This document shows, one piece after another, positions 46,746 to 59,500 of a stretch of DNA of 64,000 bases. Position numbers and translations under genes: made by a program. The DNA is from Euryodendron excelsum (taxonomy: Eukaryota; Streptophyta; Magnoliopsida; Ericales; Pentaphylacaceae). The first letter of the stretch is position 1. The number at the start of each line of letters is the position of its first letter. The stretch lies in contig CM065397.1 of NCBI GenBank assembly GCA_033060915.1, forward strand, positions 12,387,001-12,451,000. The letters run 5' to 3'. The notes under the pieces are model-generated. The model was not told where the DNA came from and did not search any database. It saw only the letters and a program-made list of their open reading frames with translations.

Positions 46746-48466
46746 CGAGACTGGAAGCATTTTAAAGTACGCATGCACATGTATAATTATATATTTAAAT
46801 ATAAAAATATAAACATGTACATATAATTTAAATAATATTTAATTGTGTATATTTATGCAAAACTTCATAGAAAATGTATTATTATGTAATTTAATACTAT
46901 AATGGTACACGTGGCACTCAACTAGTAATTCACGTTAAAATTTGAGAGTTTAACTATTTAGGGCGTGGTTCGTCCACCTGATTAGTGTTCTTATAGGGGC
47001 TTTTGAAAAATGCTTGGTTGGTACCACCGAGTGGTTAGTTCAGTGGGTAACAATTCCAATTTCATCACTCCATGCTTGGGTTTGAGTTTTTCTTACCGCT
47101 TGATGGAACTAAACATACTATTCAGAGTCCAGAGCACGCAGTAGAACTTAAGTTTTAACCTTGACGTAGGTACAGTAAAAATTTTCACAAATAATTGTGT
47201 AATGCTGATATGCATTACTCCCTGGTAATATATAGAATAAGTTATCTACATATTTATTTAAAAAAAAAAAAAAAAAAAGAGAGAGAAAAAAAAAAAAGTT
47301 TGGTTGACGGGTTTGCTTGTCCTCGTACCCTTATTCGTAGGAGTGGAAAAGATTTGCACGCTTGCTCTGCGAGAAGGAAACATTGTGGAAGAGTAATGAT
47401 TTTGAATATGTAACATCACTTGATTTGACCCAACAAAGTCCGGTATATTTGTTCCCGAATCTGGAACTGGCCCACCAATTCGAGTGTTGGGATAAGATCG
47501 GGCCCATCCATTGTACTCTGGGCTCACAATTACTATAACTGATTGATGGGCTTGTGGGCCCATGCTCTCCTCCGGACCTTCAAAGCAAAACATAGATTCT
47601 GCCAAAACACAAAGCAAATAGAAATTTTAGACACAATGGTCCAAGGTATGGCATGGCTTCTTGTTTTGAGAAAATATCAAAAGAGATAAAATTTTACACA
47701 GAAATCTTACGCTCGGCTTCTTGTAATGTTGTGAATTGAAGTGATGGGTCCTTTATTTTAAAATAAGGCGACCGCACTAGTCACTTTCTATAAAAATTCT
47801 ATTTGTATAACTTTTAATCCGTCTGGATCACAAATTTGGTTATAAGAAAGGAAAGAAAAAGAGAATTTTTTTTTTAATAAATTCGAATTCCAAACACAAC
47901 ATTATGCAAATAAATTACGATATGATTGTGTATGTAAATAAAATTTCTCAGACAATAGTGGTGCTTTCTTTAGCTGAGGCATTTCGCCATTATCAATTGA
48001 GTCACAATCTCACATTGTGTTTTATCTTAGGAAAAATAACCCATGCAAAATTTTATCTAAATCAAATTAAACATCTACCGTTTTTATTTTTAATTTTAAA
48101 AATATTATTATCACGTTATTTTCGTGAAGGTTTTTGTATAAATTTTTTTATACGAATATAACTTTCTTTTATTTACCTTCGTCTATATATATAATTAGAT
48201 ACTGCATCTCATACAATAATATATAAAGTACAGTTTGAGAGATTCTTTCCACTGGACCAACCCCGCTCTTCATTGCAATAAGGTTAAAAAATAAGCAAGA
48301 CACACAAACATGGCTGGTTGGATTGGTAATCTATAGAGAGAGGCGATTCAACAATTATTCCTAATACGTATAATCATATCTACATCCACTGCTGCTAATA
48401 CGTATATCATATCAGTTTGTATATATATTTGTTGAGCTATGAATCCCCATATATCTGCCATTTTGT

Positions 48467-48592
48467 TCACCATCTGAGCTTGGCAGTGGGGAAGTACTGC
48501 AAAGAAGAAAAAGAGGTTGACAAAGTGCTAGAAACAAAGTCATGAAACCAATCAAAATACAAGGCAATATTGTAGAAGAAGAAGAAGAAGAA

Positions 48593-48624
<32 letters not shown>

Positions 48625-51600
48625 AGAAGAGGAGAAAGGGTACAAAAAATAAAAAAAATAAAAAGAAGAGCATTAGATTGAACCTTTTGAATGAGAGAGA
48701 GATAGTAAGGCTTGACTTCTTCCACGTCAACTCTGACCTTGCTCTTGCTGGATAGATCATACTTGCTGCACCAAACAAAAAGCAAAACACAGAGTGTAGT
48801 GGAGATTTATTTCCCATTTATCTGTGGAAAAATTCTATGGTGTCGTGAGTGGTTTTCATAGTATCGGTACCTAACACTAAAAAAAACCAGTCCTAGCAGT
48901 AAGTAGGTAAGTCCCACTAGTGATAATAAAGATCAGTTTTCTAGTAGTATGTAATTTTTTTAACTGTTTTGCAAAACTACCATTTGTTAGAATTGAGGTA
49001 AAAAAGTTATTAACCACTAGAATTGATCTTACATATCATTGGAATTGACCAATTTACCACTGGAACCCAGGACGTAGTCACGATTCATCTTGGGGGACCA
49101 AGACAAAATGCAAATTAGTAACAGTGTTGGTCTATAGACTCCAAACGCAATGGATAACTATATAATTTTTTTTGTTAAATTTTTCTCTAAACCTAAATTA
49201 TTTAAATATAAATAAGCATAGACCTTAGGCCACAAACAAATTAAATAAAAAATAACAACTAAAAAAAATAAGTCTACATAACAATAAAATATGGACAACA
49301 ATATAAATTGCACAAAAAAAGTGTCATTTTATTATGTAAAATTTTTTGGGCCTTCTTGATTCTATACCAAATATAATAGATTTTTTCTAACATTGAGGAT
49401 ATCATTTTATTATATAAAAATTTTTACGCTTAAATTTGTACTATATGGGATGGTAATTTTTTGAAATTGACGGTATGTTTAAATCCCGAATTTGCCAAGA
49501 AAAAAAGATATCAAATTATATCTGATGTTTAGTTGTGAAATAAAGTTAAGGGTAAAAGAAAATAAAAATAAAATATATAAAAATCTCAAATCCTTCACTT
49601 ATTTTTCTTTTTTTCTCTCTCTTTTTTCTTTTCTTTTTCATTTTCTTTTCCTTAACCCAAACACATAGCAGAAGGGGTGCAGTGGCTGAAACGTAATTTT
49701 TTTGTCCATAGGATATTAGGCGTTCCTTTAGATGTGATTCAAATCCAGGACTAACGGGCCAAATCTGATTTAGAAAGTTATTGATTGTATTTGGAGGGAG
49801 ATCTTACTTGAAGATATTGACCCAGTTAAGATTCTGTCTGTCCTCATGATTCATTAGGTAGGAGTAAGCTCCATTCCTGTGCATTGCTGCAGAAAATAAG
49901 ACAGTACATTATTTCACTGATATCACTGCCAATTAAGCTTAATTATTCAACATTATGTTTTATTTGAGGCATACGATAGAAGCAGTGGAATCTGATGATG
50001 AAGAGTGCTGCGGATGGGAGAGTTGTGTTGTTTCCCTTCATCACCTGTCAAATATATATATATCATGTGAGCATGGCATATGCATACATATGTATATATA
50101 TATCAAAATTATGGATGGGTTAATTGAGGGTTATATATAGCATACTGTGTACACGTACTCGTCGTGGCCCCAGGACAGAGTGACATTCTCTAGCCCACAG
50201 TTCTCCTCGTATACTCCCAGCTTTCTGCTGTAAACTGGATGTTTCAAGTCTGGATTCTGCTCAAAATACTAGTTAATTTTCGAAACTCAACTTAATAAGC
50301 TTATATATATTTAAAAATTTAAACTACTCATGATCGATTCAAATAAAACTCGTTTGAACTCGACTCGAAAGTTGAAACAAATCAAGTTTGAATACATTTT
50401 TAAGGTTGTTAAGACTATCAAACCAAACTTGAATAACTCTTTATTTGGCTCGATTCAGCTCGTTTGCAACCATAATGAAGTTATGTACTTTCTTGGCTAA
50501 TTATATTGACCCATTGGAAGATTTGCATCAGCAGACTCAGGGGCGAAACTACACCATACGTAACTCTCATATATCTAATGTGTGAAAAAGATTTATTTTA
50601 CTGGCACTACTCACAATTTAAAACCCTTTGTTTGAATAAATTATTCAGTAAATCCGAAATACCACATCAGCATGATGTTGTGGTGTGTCCAACCTATTAC
50701 AAATAAATACATATTCTTAATCTTTTTGTATAGTAGACTGTAGGTCCTATTCATTTATTGTGTACGAAATAATTAAACTTTTTATTTTTTATATTTTGTT
50801 GATGTTGAATAGAAGCTAATTTTTATTTTTCATATAAAAATTAGCCTTGCATCTATATTTCTCATACTAAACTTAGAAATATGTAATAAAAAAATTATTA
50901 TATAATTATTATATTACCATATGAAATTTTTGCTTTAATTTTTGACACCCAATACAAAATACCGGTTCCACCGATAGGCTTGAATTTGGTTTTGATCCAT
51001 CATCCATGGGATTCTTGATACTAGTCCTAAGCCAAAGCGTGGAAGTTGAAGTGGGACCAAAGGAAATAGGGTACCCTGTAATGGACAGTGGACTCATCAA
51101 AGGCACATCCAAGTGGGTACGTGTCACCTGTTAAAATGGTGAAAGAGAAGTGAATCAATCCACACCATTGAATGGACCTCCTGCGTGAATCCCGATGGCT
51201 ATCGGACGGTGGAAAACTTACCAACAACACTGTCAACACACCATTGTGGCTCTCCTCCAAACTTGGGGTGCAGCAGCACTTTGCCCAGATCTGCATGAAT
51301 TCAAATCCTCATATAAATATTTCTACACTCTCATGCATGTACGTACTTTCATTGCATGCAAACCCTAGAATGCTTGCATGTACGCCTGTAAATATATTTA
51401 TATCCTGTGCATTTTTTTTAGGGTTATGTTACCATGAATGAGTGCAGTGAGGTGCAGCCAATCTTCACTAGGATAGTCCCTCCTGATTGCCTCTGCGGAT
51501 TGAAGAAGATGCTCGATTTGGGGTTCGTCGAGATCCGGATCACTCTCATCGATGAATTCATTCAAGAGCTCGCAGCATTCCCAGATGCTCATTTCAGCCC

Positions 51601-52350
51601 TGTTGAGCTTCCCATATTCCTTCTTCTTCTTCTTTGCCTGTAATCATCACTACTGTAAATCAGATAGAGCCATATATATATATATATATACAACTTTTTT
51701 TGTTATAGGAATGGTAGTGTTATGCTGGCCCCACCACTTTTGGTGGGCCCTAGGCATGCGAGTGCTTGCATGCGCCAAACGCTAACATTACTCATTTCTT
51801 ATATATATATGTATACTGAAAAACTTACAAATTCATACGTCTGGTTGATGTGGTTGGTCATGTAGAAATTCTCGACCCCAGCTTTTCTCTCGGTCTCCTT
51901 GTCATAGTCTCTGATGTTACATTATAGCATTTTTAACCATCTCTTTCTTCTTTCTTTTTTTTTTCCTACTTAATGATCTCTCCGAGAGAAAAAGAGAGAT
52001 GGGGTTGGAGTTATTGAATGAGCTGAAAGAGTGACCGAAAGCATTGTTGTCTGGAACAATGAAGCCGTCATCTGTCTCGCTTTTGACTTTGCTCTTAGCT
52101 GGTTGCTAAATAACATAAATTAAAGTACGAACAAAGCAATAAAAAAAATTTCTTTTCTTTTCGTACGAAGAAAATGATTAAAGTAGTAAAAACAAATGAG
52201 AATACTAACAAAGCGATGAAAAAAAAATGATTTCTTTTCTTTTCTTACGAAGAAAATGATTAAAGTAGTAAAAACAAATGAGAATCAAATAAAGGATCAT
52301 GAATAAGCTCCGAACAAGGATCTTGTACCTGGAAGTTGGGCTGTAGCCAT
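48467..52350 (-). CDS. MIOX: myo-Inositol oxygenase (11 exons)
   Basis: Cytosolic non-haem di-iron enzyme that oxidises myo-inositol to D-glucuronate, feeding UDP-glucuronate for cell walls and inositol catabolism. Exons on the minus strand: 52350-52329, 52098-52023, 51910-51829, 51637-51433, 51290-51222, 51127-51075, 50268-50146, 50044-49975, 49886-49808, 48765-48684, 48496-48467; sum 891 nt, 296 residues (family about 310-320). Iron ligands known from the mouse enzyme are all present: His103, His128-Asp129 (LIHDLGK), His204 (SWGHDEY), His230 (RFHCFY), Asp263 (NKYDL); Lys132 of LGK too. C-terminus YFPTAKLRW is diagnostic. Odd points: intron 2 begins CT rather than GT, residues 61-66 are a Lys run, and CVDS replaces one residue in PQWxVVGD. 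Other junctions are GT-AG and in phase. Exon 1 (MATAQLP) is the least certain part. Confidence 0.92.
48571..48633. repeat. (GAA)n tract in MIOX intron 10
   Basis: About twenty GAA/GAG triplets on the plus strand, TTC on the gene's strand, between exon 10 and exon 11. The long Ser, Phe and Leu runs of the frames here come from this tract. Confidence 0.95.
51911..52022 (-). other. MIOX intron 2 without a GT donor
   Basis: Family alignment needs exon 2 to end at HSF plus AG (52023) and exon 3 to open with A-GAC (51910). The intron between would start CTCATT and end ACATCAG. No GT or GC lies at the required place. An in-frame GT-AG alternative exists 13 bp upstream (TTCG|GTCACT) with acceptor CAGAG|AC, losing five codons. 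Confidence 0.7.
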
Positions 52351-52366
52351 GTTGATTGATGGTGAA

Positions 52367-52382
52367 AGAGAGAGAGAGAGAG
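52367..52382. repeat. GA tract in the MIOX leader
   Basis: Short GA repeat 17 bp upstream of the MIOX ATG, on the 5' UTR side. Confidence 0.9.
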
Positions 52383-52411
52383 TGTGTAGGAGAGGGAGAA
52401 AGAGGGAGATA

Positions 52412-52429
52412 CATATATATATATATATA
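52412..52429 (-). promoter_or_regulatory. TATA tract of the MIOX promoter
   Basis: Uninterrupted TA dinucleotides 62-80 bp upstream of the MIOX ATG, followed on the plus strand by CTATTATAGAG. A plausible TATA box for a short leader, though TA runs are common in this window. Confidence 0.4.
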
Positions 52430-53640
52430 GCTATTATAGAGGAAAGCTACTTGGAGGGATGTTCTTTGTTCTGCGAATGCATAGGATGCCTTGGGGAGAA
52501 GATGAGCTAGGTTGAGTATTCATCTTGTAATGACCCCCAAAAAAGGAAAAAATTTTAACTAACTTTGGCTTATTTTAGATCTCATCCCGTGAGTAATAAT
52601 TCATCCAATCCGTAACGAAAATGCAGTGAAAAAAAAACACTGTTTTATTACTCTTACTAAAATTTCCTTCCTTTGAGAAGTTGTGGTTTGAGATTGGCAT
52701 TGCCAATTTTTCTGGCCATTGTTACAAGTGTACATTTCTCAAGTCAAGAAGAGGAAAAAAATTTCTAATAATTAGGTAGTAAGGATTTTTCTGTAGTTAT
52801 TCCTATTTTCTATTATATATTATGACATGTAGTGTTTTCTATACCAGTAACCGAAATCTATGGTGAAATAGTCTTTAGAAAAAAAAAATACCATATGACA
52901 AATTTTGATAGAAATAACATTAATTTCGTATTACGTAACCAGTGTACTTTTTTTTATCAAGAAGAGAGTAAGTTATGTTCAAGAAGAGGCTTCTCACTCA
53001 AATGGGTTGTGAATTGATTTTCATCCATAGTTGTCTAAAAGTTATCCCCAAAAAAATGGGTAAGTAGTGTTGTATATGTCTTTCTTAATTTTTCTCAAAA
53101 CATTAATGACACAGGTTCGTGTTTTCTTTTTTCTGCTTAATTTGATTACCTACTTGAAGTTAAGGGAAGTCCCAACTCTTAATCACTCATTTAGTTTTTC
53201 AGTTAAAAGATGACTAAAAATTTCTTGCAAATCGAACGGCATGAATCTACTGTCTAGTGGCAATTTTTGACACTATCCATGAGTAAGTCGTTAAAAATGA
53301 AACTATAAAATGAAATTATACATTTTGCAGTTGACATTGACAATTTATAGAATGATTGAAGACAAACATCACCTGTGAATTTTAATAATTTTAGCATGTG
53401 GCCTATGCCGTCACCTACATCTGGCAGTAAGAATTCCTACAACCTCATAGTACAGAATAATAATAGTACGTACCTCTATAGAGGATGCGAATGGCCATAA
53501 AATCTACAGCAGACTTTGTAGGTGATGATGGTACAATCCCTGAGCTTGACAAACCTTTATGCCTTTCGATAATTTGCATTGCATATTAATGCATTTAACA
53601 CTAACAGTTATTAGGAGACTTAATTAAGGAATAAAATTAT

Positions 53641-53824
53641 GAAAAATACTATTCTTCCATAATTTTTGTACAGAATTTTACATCAGAATGATGTGACAAT
53701 AGCAGTTTTGTAATAAACAAGCATCTTGGTGGGTTCTTTGTTTTAAAGTGATAGGTCAACAATTTAGCAACATTATTCTAGTAATAAATTCTGTATGAAT
53801 TTTCTGGTTGTATAGCATTACCCT
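53641..53824 (-). mobile_element. Short dispersed element, copy 3 (reverse orientation)
   Basis: Reverse complement arrangement of 11901-12078: TTTTTGTACAGAATTTTACATCAGAATGATGTGAC first, then TTTGTTTTAAAGTGATAGGTC, and AAATTCTGTATGAATTTT ... GTATAGCATTACC at the right end. Confidence 0.65.
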
Positions 53825-54264
53825 AAAATTATCTTATTTTGACTACGAACTTTATGGATCTTTCACCAGCTCTAGCGCTGTTACAGCTAACAAAATCTGT
53901 ATGAAAAAATTTATCAGCTCTCGAGACAAGTTGATTGCCTGTGATATGAGGATTGTCGACGATAAGAGCTTTTAACACGTTCATTTTTTTCATTTCAACC
54001 TGGTGCCTCGCCTTTGTCTCCTTCACCGGAGAGTGCAAATGGCGTTAACGCCGGAGCTTTTTGTAGAGCTAGCAGGAAGTGGATTTTTGGTACAGTGGGT
54101 TGCTGCAGAGTTTTGAAGGACTAGTATTGCCTGAGAAGTTGGATAGTTCAAACAAGGTTATATAGATGGACACTCACAATGCATGACCACATTGAGTATT
54201 GGTACAAAATACTGTATACATGTATAATATATTATATATATGTATATATATGCATATCATTTAA

Positions 54265-54420
54265 CCACAAGGGTTGCCTATTGGCCTGGTGGTCATGTTA
54301 ATCATGAGATTTTAAATTTAATTTCATTTTACGGCCTATTGTAACCAGTCATCATTTATACAATTCATAAAATTTATATAATTTGTGTAGACAATAGCTT
54401 TGCAAAATTTCGAGAGAGTA
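54265..54420 (+). mobile_element. Degraded SINE-like sequence
   Basis: CAAGGGTTGCCTATTGGCCTGGTGGTC resembles the start of the SINE at 1744 (CAAGGGTTGGCCTGATGGTC), and TTGTGTAGACA the later TTGTGTGGGATGACA. The B box is not recognisable and no flanking repeats were found. Confidence 0.35.
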
Positions 54421-56524
54421 GTCGGTCAAATGCCTGGATTCTTATAACATAAAAACGTGATATCACCGTTATATTTTCTTTTTATTAAGAATGTTATCCA
54501 CGCCAAGATTAAGAAATTTACGAGAGATAACGGCCTGTCTTGAGAAGGTTGCCAAATTTCGACTCAAGATATCTAAGTTTATAGTTTCTCCCTGCATGTC
54601 TTCATTGGGCTACCCTTCGCGGATCTCAACGTTTTTAGCATGAAGCACGTAATCAAAGTAATTTTACATATATGTGAAGGTTTATATTGATGTGTATAAG
54701 TTGTCCTCCTTTTGCTTGATATTGATAAAACTCTAGGGAACAGCTCACGAAAGTATGGGTTGATGAGCACTACCATCATATTTACAATGTATACTTTAGC
54801 CCTTTTCTTGGAGGATGAATTAATTGAGAAAAAAAAAAAAAAAGAAGAAGAAGGAGAAGAAATGAAGGTTTTGAGCCTGAAAACTACAATGAGCCCAGCC
54901 CAACATTGCTATAAGTCATGCTTGGTGACCAACAATGTCAATTGGCCCATGGTTACTCCGGTTAGTGGGTGGAGAAAGCATGAAGCCATTTTGGGAGGCT
55001 ATAACACTAACCAACTCGGGTTCGACTTATATTCGACTGCTAAAATTAGTTCAAAATTAGTTTGTTATGTGAAGTTTAAATGCATCTTGAAGCTTATTAT
55101 TTTTAAAAATTTGGCTTGATAAGCTTATGCATACAATTAAATTGTGAAAAAAATTAAACTACTTGAACTCAACTCATAATCTTAAAGCTAGTTGAGGTTG
55201 ATCGGAAAGATCATTATTCAAGCTTAAACATATTTTAAAACTTTTTAAGTTTCCAGGCCAAGTTGAACAATCTGTTATTAAGCTGGACTTGACTTATTTA
55301 CAGAAATAACAGAAGCCCATGAAGTGCTTATCTCCTTTTTTGGGTCCATTGTGAAGTAAATAACGTTTTTATCAAAAATGTCACTTTTTTTTTTTTATTA
55401 ATCAAACCAACACAACCCGTTAAAGCAGGAAGTAATGGAAAGGTTGAAGGTTTATAAGTCAACTCATGCATACAAACTCTCCCGATGTGGAAGAGTCAAT
55501 CAAACACAAAACTCTCCTGTGGTTCCCACTGAAGAGCCCTACCTGCACATGACAAGCCCACTCATTATATTTTTTTAGTTATAGGAAAAAAACACGTACA
55601 GTGAGGTTCATGTTAATTATGTATTTTTTTGAGTTAATTATATTTAGTACCCCACACTTTATCTAAAATTTCATTGTAGTCTCTCTTTTTATTTAATTGT
55701 AACAATCAACTCTTACACTTGTGGTTAAGTTACAATGTAGATCTTTGAATAAAAAATGCCCATATAAAACTCACGACGGTTGTAAATTACCTTTTTTGCT
55801 CGTGGGTTGCCACTTACTTTTTTTGCCCTTAAAATAGTTACATTTTACATTGAATCAAATTTTTATCCAACATGTGCCTTTTCTGTTTGTTTAAAAAAGG
55901 CGGTTGACGAAGGTTTACATTACAATTAGATCACAAGTATGGTGGTTGGCAAAGGTTTACATTGCAATTTTATCATATAAGTACAGTGGTTGGTGAAGGT
56001 TTGCCTTACAACTTGATCGCAAGTGTAACTATTAGAATTGTAAACAAGTCGAGTCAAGTCAAGTTAAATAGCGGATCTGTTTAAACTTTGGTTTTAACAT
56101 TAGAACTGAGTTTAAATAAACCGATTACAAGCCGAGTTCAAGTAGTTTGAATTTGTAATGTATATAAGTTTTATTGAGCCGAGCTTCAAGTAGCCTTTTC
56201 TGTTTTAAGTCTTACAATTGTAAAATTTGATATCAAAGTGAGATTTAGCATAAAGTGCAAGGGTGGCAATGTAATTAACCTGTTTTTTTTTTTTAATGTG
56301 TTCGGGGGATATTTTGTGTGTGGAACAGAGATTGAAGGAGGCTGGACTCTGGAGAACTGGGATATTTTGAGGGTTTGACCCTTTCTTTGAGATGGGAAAC
56401 CAGTGGTTGAGAGCTGATAGCACCAACATATCCAATTGGGTTCATCTTCCATGTCTCTCTTTTGATTTCAACTCTCATGAACATTTGATGGGCACTGTTC
56501 TTTTCCTGGGGTTCAAGAAACACA

Positions 56525-59500
56525 ATGGGTATGGGTTTCAAGCTAAATGTCAAATGGGGTACTCCAGTTCAGTCCCCTTTCCTCTCCAGTTCATCATCTT
56601 GGCCTTCCTCACACTCATGTAAGTCCCATCAGCTCTTAATTTCACTGTATTAATTGATGGGTCTGTCAACAGATAATGCATATATAGACACATACGTACA
56701 CATTGCTTTTTTTAGTTCTAGTTATTGATGTGTGTTTATCAGTTATTACAAAAGATAATTGATCACTTCAAAAAATTGATTACAAAATCCTGGGTTTTGT
56801 TCTGCATGCATGCTTCGTGATTTGAAGGAAAGCATAGATACATAATTTTTTCGCAAGATAGAATTCAAATGCGATGATATTACTTGAATTTATCAGCTAT
56901 TGATGTTTAATAGTTGCGCCTATGTTTGTTAGTAGGATCACCCCCAAGAAATCTATTTAATCTTTCGGGAAGATCTATACCTGTAAAGAAGACATTCAAT
57001 CCAAATACATGATGTTTATGAGCCTATCAACATAGTTTCGGACTAGTTAAATTTGCTTGGAGACGACCTCTTTAATTCAAGAAGTAGAGTTGTAACTGTC
57101 GCATGAAACTCTAACGATAAGCTTGTTTTGGATTGGAAATTTGCATCATTTGTGAGCAAAATTTTCCTTTGTTTTTAATGTCAGACTAAGAGTGGAGGTG
57201 GATTTTCTAAAATATTTGGATTGCATGAAGATCTAACTGGTCCAGGGTTTGCATTCTTATTGGGTTCCGTAATCCATGTACCCTGCCATCAGCAGTCTAG
57301 GAAGAGTGGAAATCTTGTGGTCTTTTGCCTGTATATGTCCACCAGTATGGTGAACCATGTTGGTTCTGGATCTCAAACGTCATTTCCTCCTTATTCAACG
57401 CATATTGCATGTCCCATCCAGAACATACATCATGTTTTGCCCAACAATAATTTATAACGGTAGAATGATGCATATTGTTTGACTACACAAGATAGTACTT
57501 AGCAGATTAAGCATGGTATTAACGAAAGAATTGCAGTTACTCATGGGTTTTCCACAATCAAAATCATGCTATCGGATCCTTAGGAGCACTACTATTAGGA
57601 TCCTTTTGTTATTAGTCATCCCTTAGTTGAATATAAATGGTTAGTCTACAAACAATGCTAGGCTTTTCAATTTAGAAGTTATTTGTATCAGGACTTAGGT
57701 GTTTCACATTACTTTCATGGCTTCATATACATTGCCTAGAAAGTCAACTCGTTTAATTTTCTTCTTTTGTTACATATTTCATTGTTCCTATTGTAAAACT
57801 CTAATGTAATGAATCGAGAGGGGGAAGTTATTGAGTTTTATTGGATAGACTTAGATGCAAGAATGGGTTGGGTTATAGATAATGCTACGAATGAATCTTG
57901 AATTTTGAGTCAACTTCACAATGTTATCTGAAAAATGACAACTGAACTGTATTATGTGTTTAATGTTTGAGTCAGTATCCTGGATGTTTTTGAAGTTCTA
58001 GAGTGCTGATTGATATTACTATCAAGTGAGATCAAGTTCCATGATAAAACATGCAAGCATGCTCAATGGCTTCCTTTTCTATTTAACTGCACAAATTTAT
58101 TGTGTGTTGTCTTTTACTTTATATGATGGGCTTTATGCCCACCTATATGATCTGTTTCGTATTATATCATGAGTTTTGTGTTATTTTTGTTCAGATTATC
58201 TGTCATGTTCGGTTATACATAATTGATTTTTTTTAATCATACAGGTAGAGGCAGGGAGACTTCATATGACTCAGCAAGGGTGTCATGGCAGAGTGAAAAT
58301 CTATATAATGATCCCCTGAAAGCACCTAGATGTTCATCCGGTCTACAAACCTTAGAAAGTGATTACTCCAACATGGAAGAAATAAAGGTTCTTCCCTATT
58401 TTAATATTTTGCTGGCAACTTCCTTAATATTCTTTAAGTACTCATCAGTTCCCTGTGACCTGGTTTATCATCAATTGGATGGTTTTATTTCTGATCATTC
58501 TGATGAATATTGGCAACACGTCCCATGGTGGCTTACACATTCTTGATGATAACATTCAGATGCCAGCTGGAGAGGATAAATTGTCATTTCTTGCAAGCTT
58601 ACAAGCAAGCAAGCCATCGCGTTTTGGTTTATTAATGAGAAATCTTGATATGTTGGAGGCAACATTTGCTGATTCAGATGTGAGAAGGTTGGAAAGGGAT
58701 ATTTTGGTGCAACTAGAAAGGCTTGGAGCTCTAAAATTATTCCATACCTGTCTATCCAGAACCCTTAACTCCCCAACCTTGTCCGACACGCCAATTCATC
58801 TCATTAAAGAGCCTCAGATGAATGGCATGGTGGATGTTCACATGGATAAGATTATTGTTCGCTCAGGAAAGAATGAAAAAAGAAAATCAAGAAGCGAGAG
58901 AGCTTCAGAAAAGGCTTCTGAACTGGCATTGCCATCAAAATCTATTCGAAAGGACTTTCAACGGTCTGCTTTCTCTTCTGCAAAAAGACCATCGAACTCT
59001 AGAAGTAGAAGACTAATTATTGCTAGAAATGAGGCTGAAATGTCAAGAGGGGTTAAGGTTATGTCCTGTTTCTGTTAAGCCAGATTCATCTTCTTCCACA
59101 TGCTTTGGGAGTGATTCTAACTGTTGCATTTTATAATATTACAGTTGGTTGAGAACTTGGAAAGAATCAGAACAATATTGGAAGAAGAAACTGGACGAAT
59201 AGCTAGCTTGAGTAGCTGGGCAGAAGCTGCTGGAGTTGGTGAGAAGGTATTGCAGCAGCATTTGCATTTTGGTTGGTATTGTAGGGATGAGCTTCTGAAA
59301 AGTGCGCGCTCCCAAGTTGTATACCTTGCAAGAAACTACAGGGGACTTGGCGTGGGCCTTGAAGATTTAGTTCAGGTTGGTCAAAGTCAAACGTGTTTCT
59401 ATATGAATCTGTTTATTTATATTTTCGTTTTGTTTTTAAATGTATTTTTTAGTGACAGAGTTCTTTAACCGATCTCACCGTAAAATATTTTATACGTGTC

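Larger units (their letters stand above)
42385..48466. other. Intergenic region between the retroelement and MIOX
   Basis: No gene supported. Two foldback elements (43560-43864, 44741-44942), a (TA)n run at 45454-45471, a 59-bp duplication near 46624-46745, a SINE-like stretch at about 47030-47100 (weak B-box-like GGGTTTGAG, no proven ends) and A-rich tracts near 47260-47298. The block at 42960-43560 is comparatively GC-rich but has only short frames without family features. Confidence 0.55.
52431..56524. other. Intergenic region between the MIOX and sigma factor promoters
   Basis: MIOX (minus) and the sigma gene (plus) are divergent, so both promoters face this 4-kb space. No gene seen. Contains the short dispersed element at 53641-53824, a degraded SINE-like stretch (about 54265-54420), (TA)n at about 54228-54250, and three imperfect repeats of about 42-60 bp (GGTTGxCxAAGGTTTACATTxCAATT type) at 55900-56030. 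GC-richer sequence at 53830-54120 has one short frame without family signature. Confidence 0.55.

Noticed and set aside
47030..47100. Possible tRNA gene or SINE
   Set aside because: Only loose A/B-box resemblance; no cloverleaf, no tail, no flanking duplication.
48412..48817. Frames with long Ser, Phe or Leu runs
   Set aside because: Produced by the GAA triplet tract in MIOX intron 10; they overlap real MIOX exons in other frames.
53829..54038. Minus-strand frame of 69 codons in a GC-richer stretch
   Set aside because: No recognisable family, no splice context, no upstream promoter signal.
57221..57457. 78-codon open frame inside sigma factor intron 1
   Set aside because: No sigma-like sequence, no ATG context, and exon 1 joins exon 2 in phase without it.
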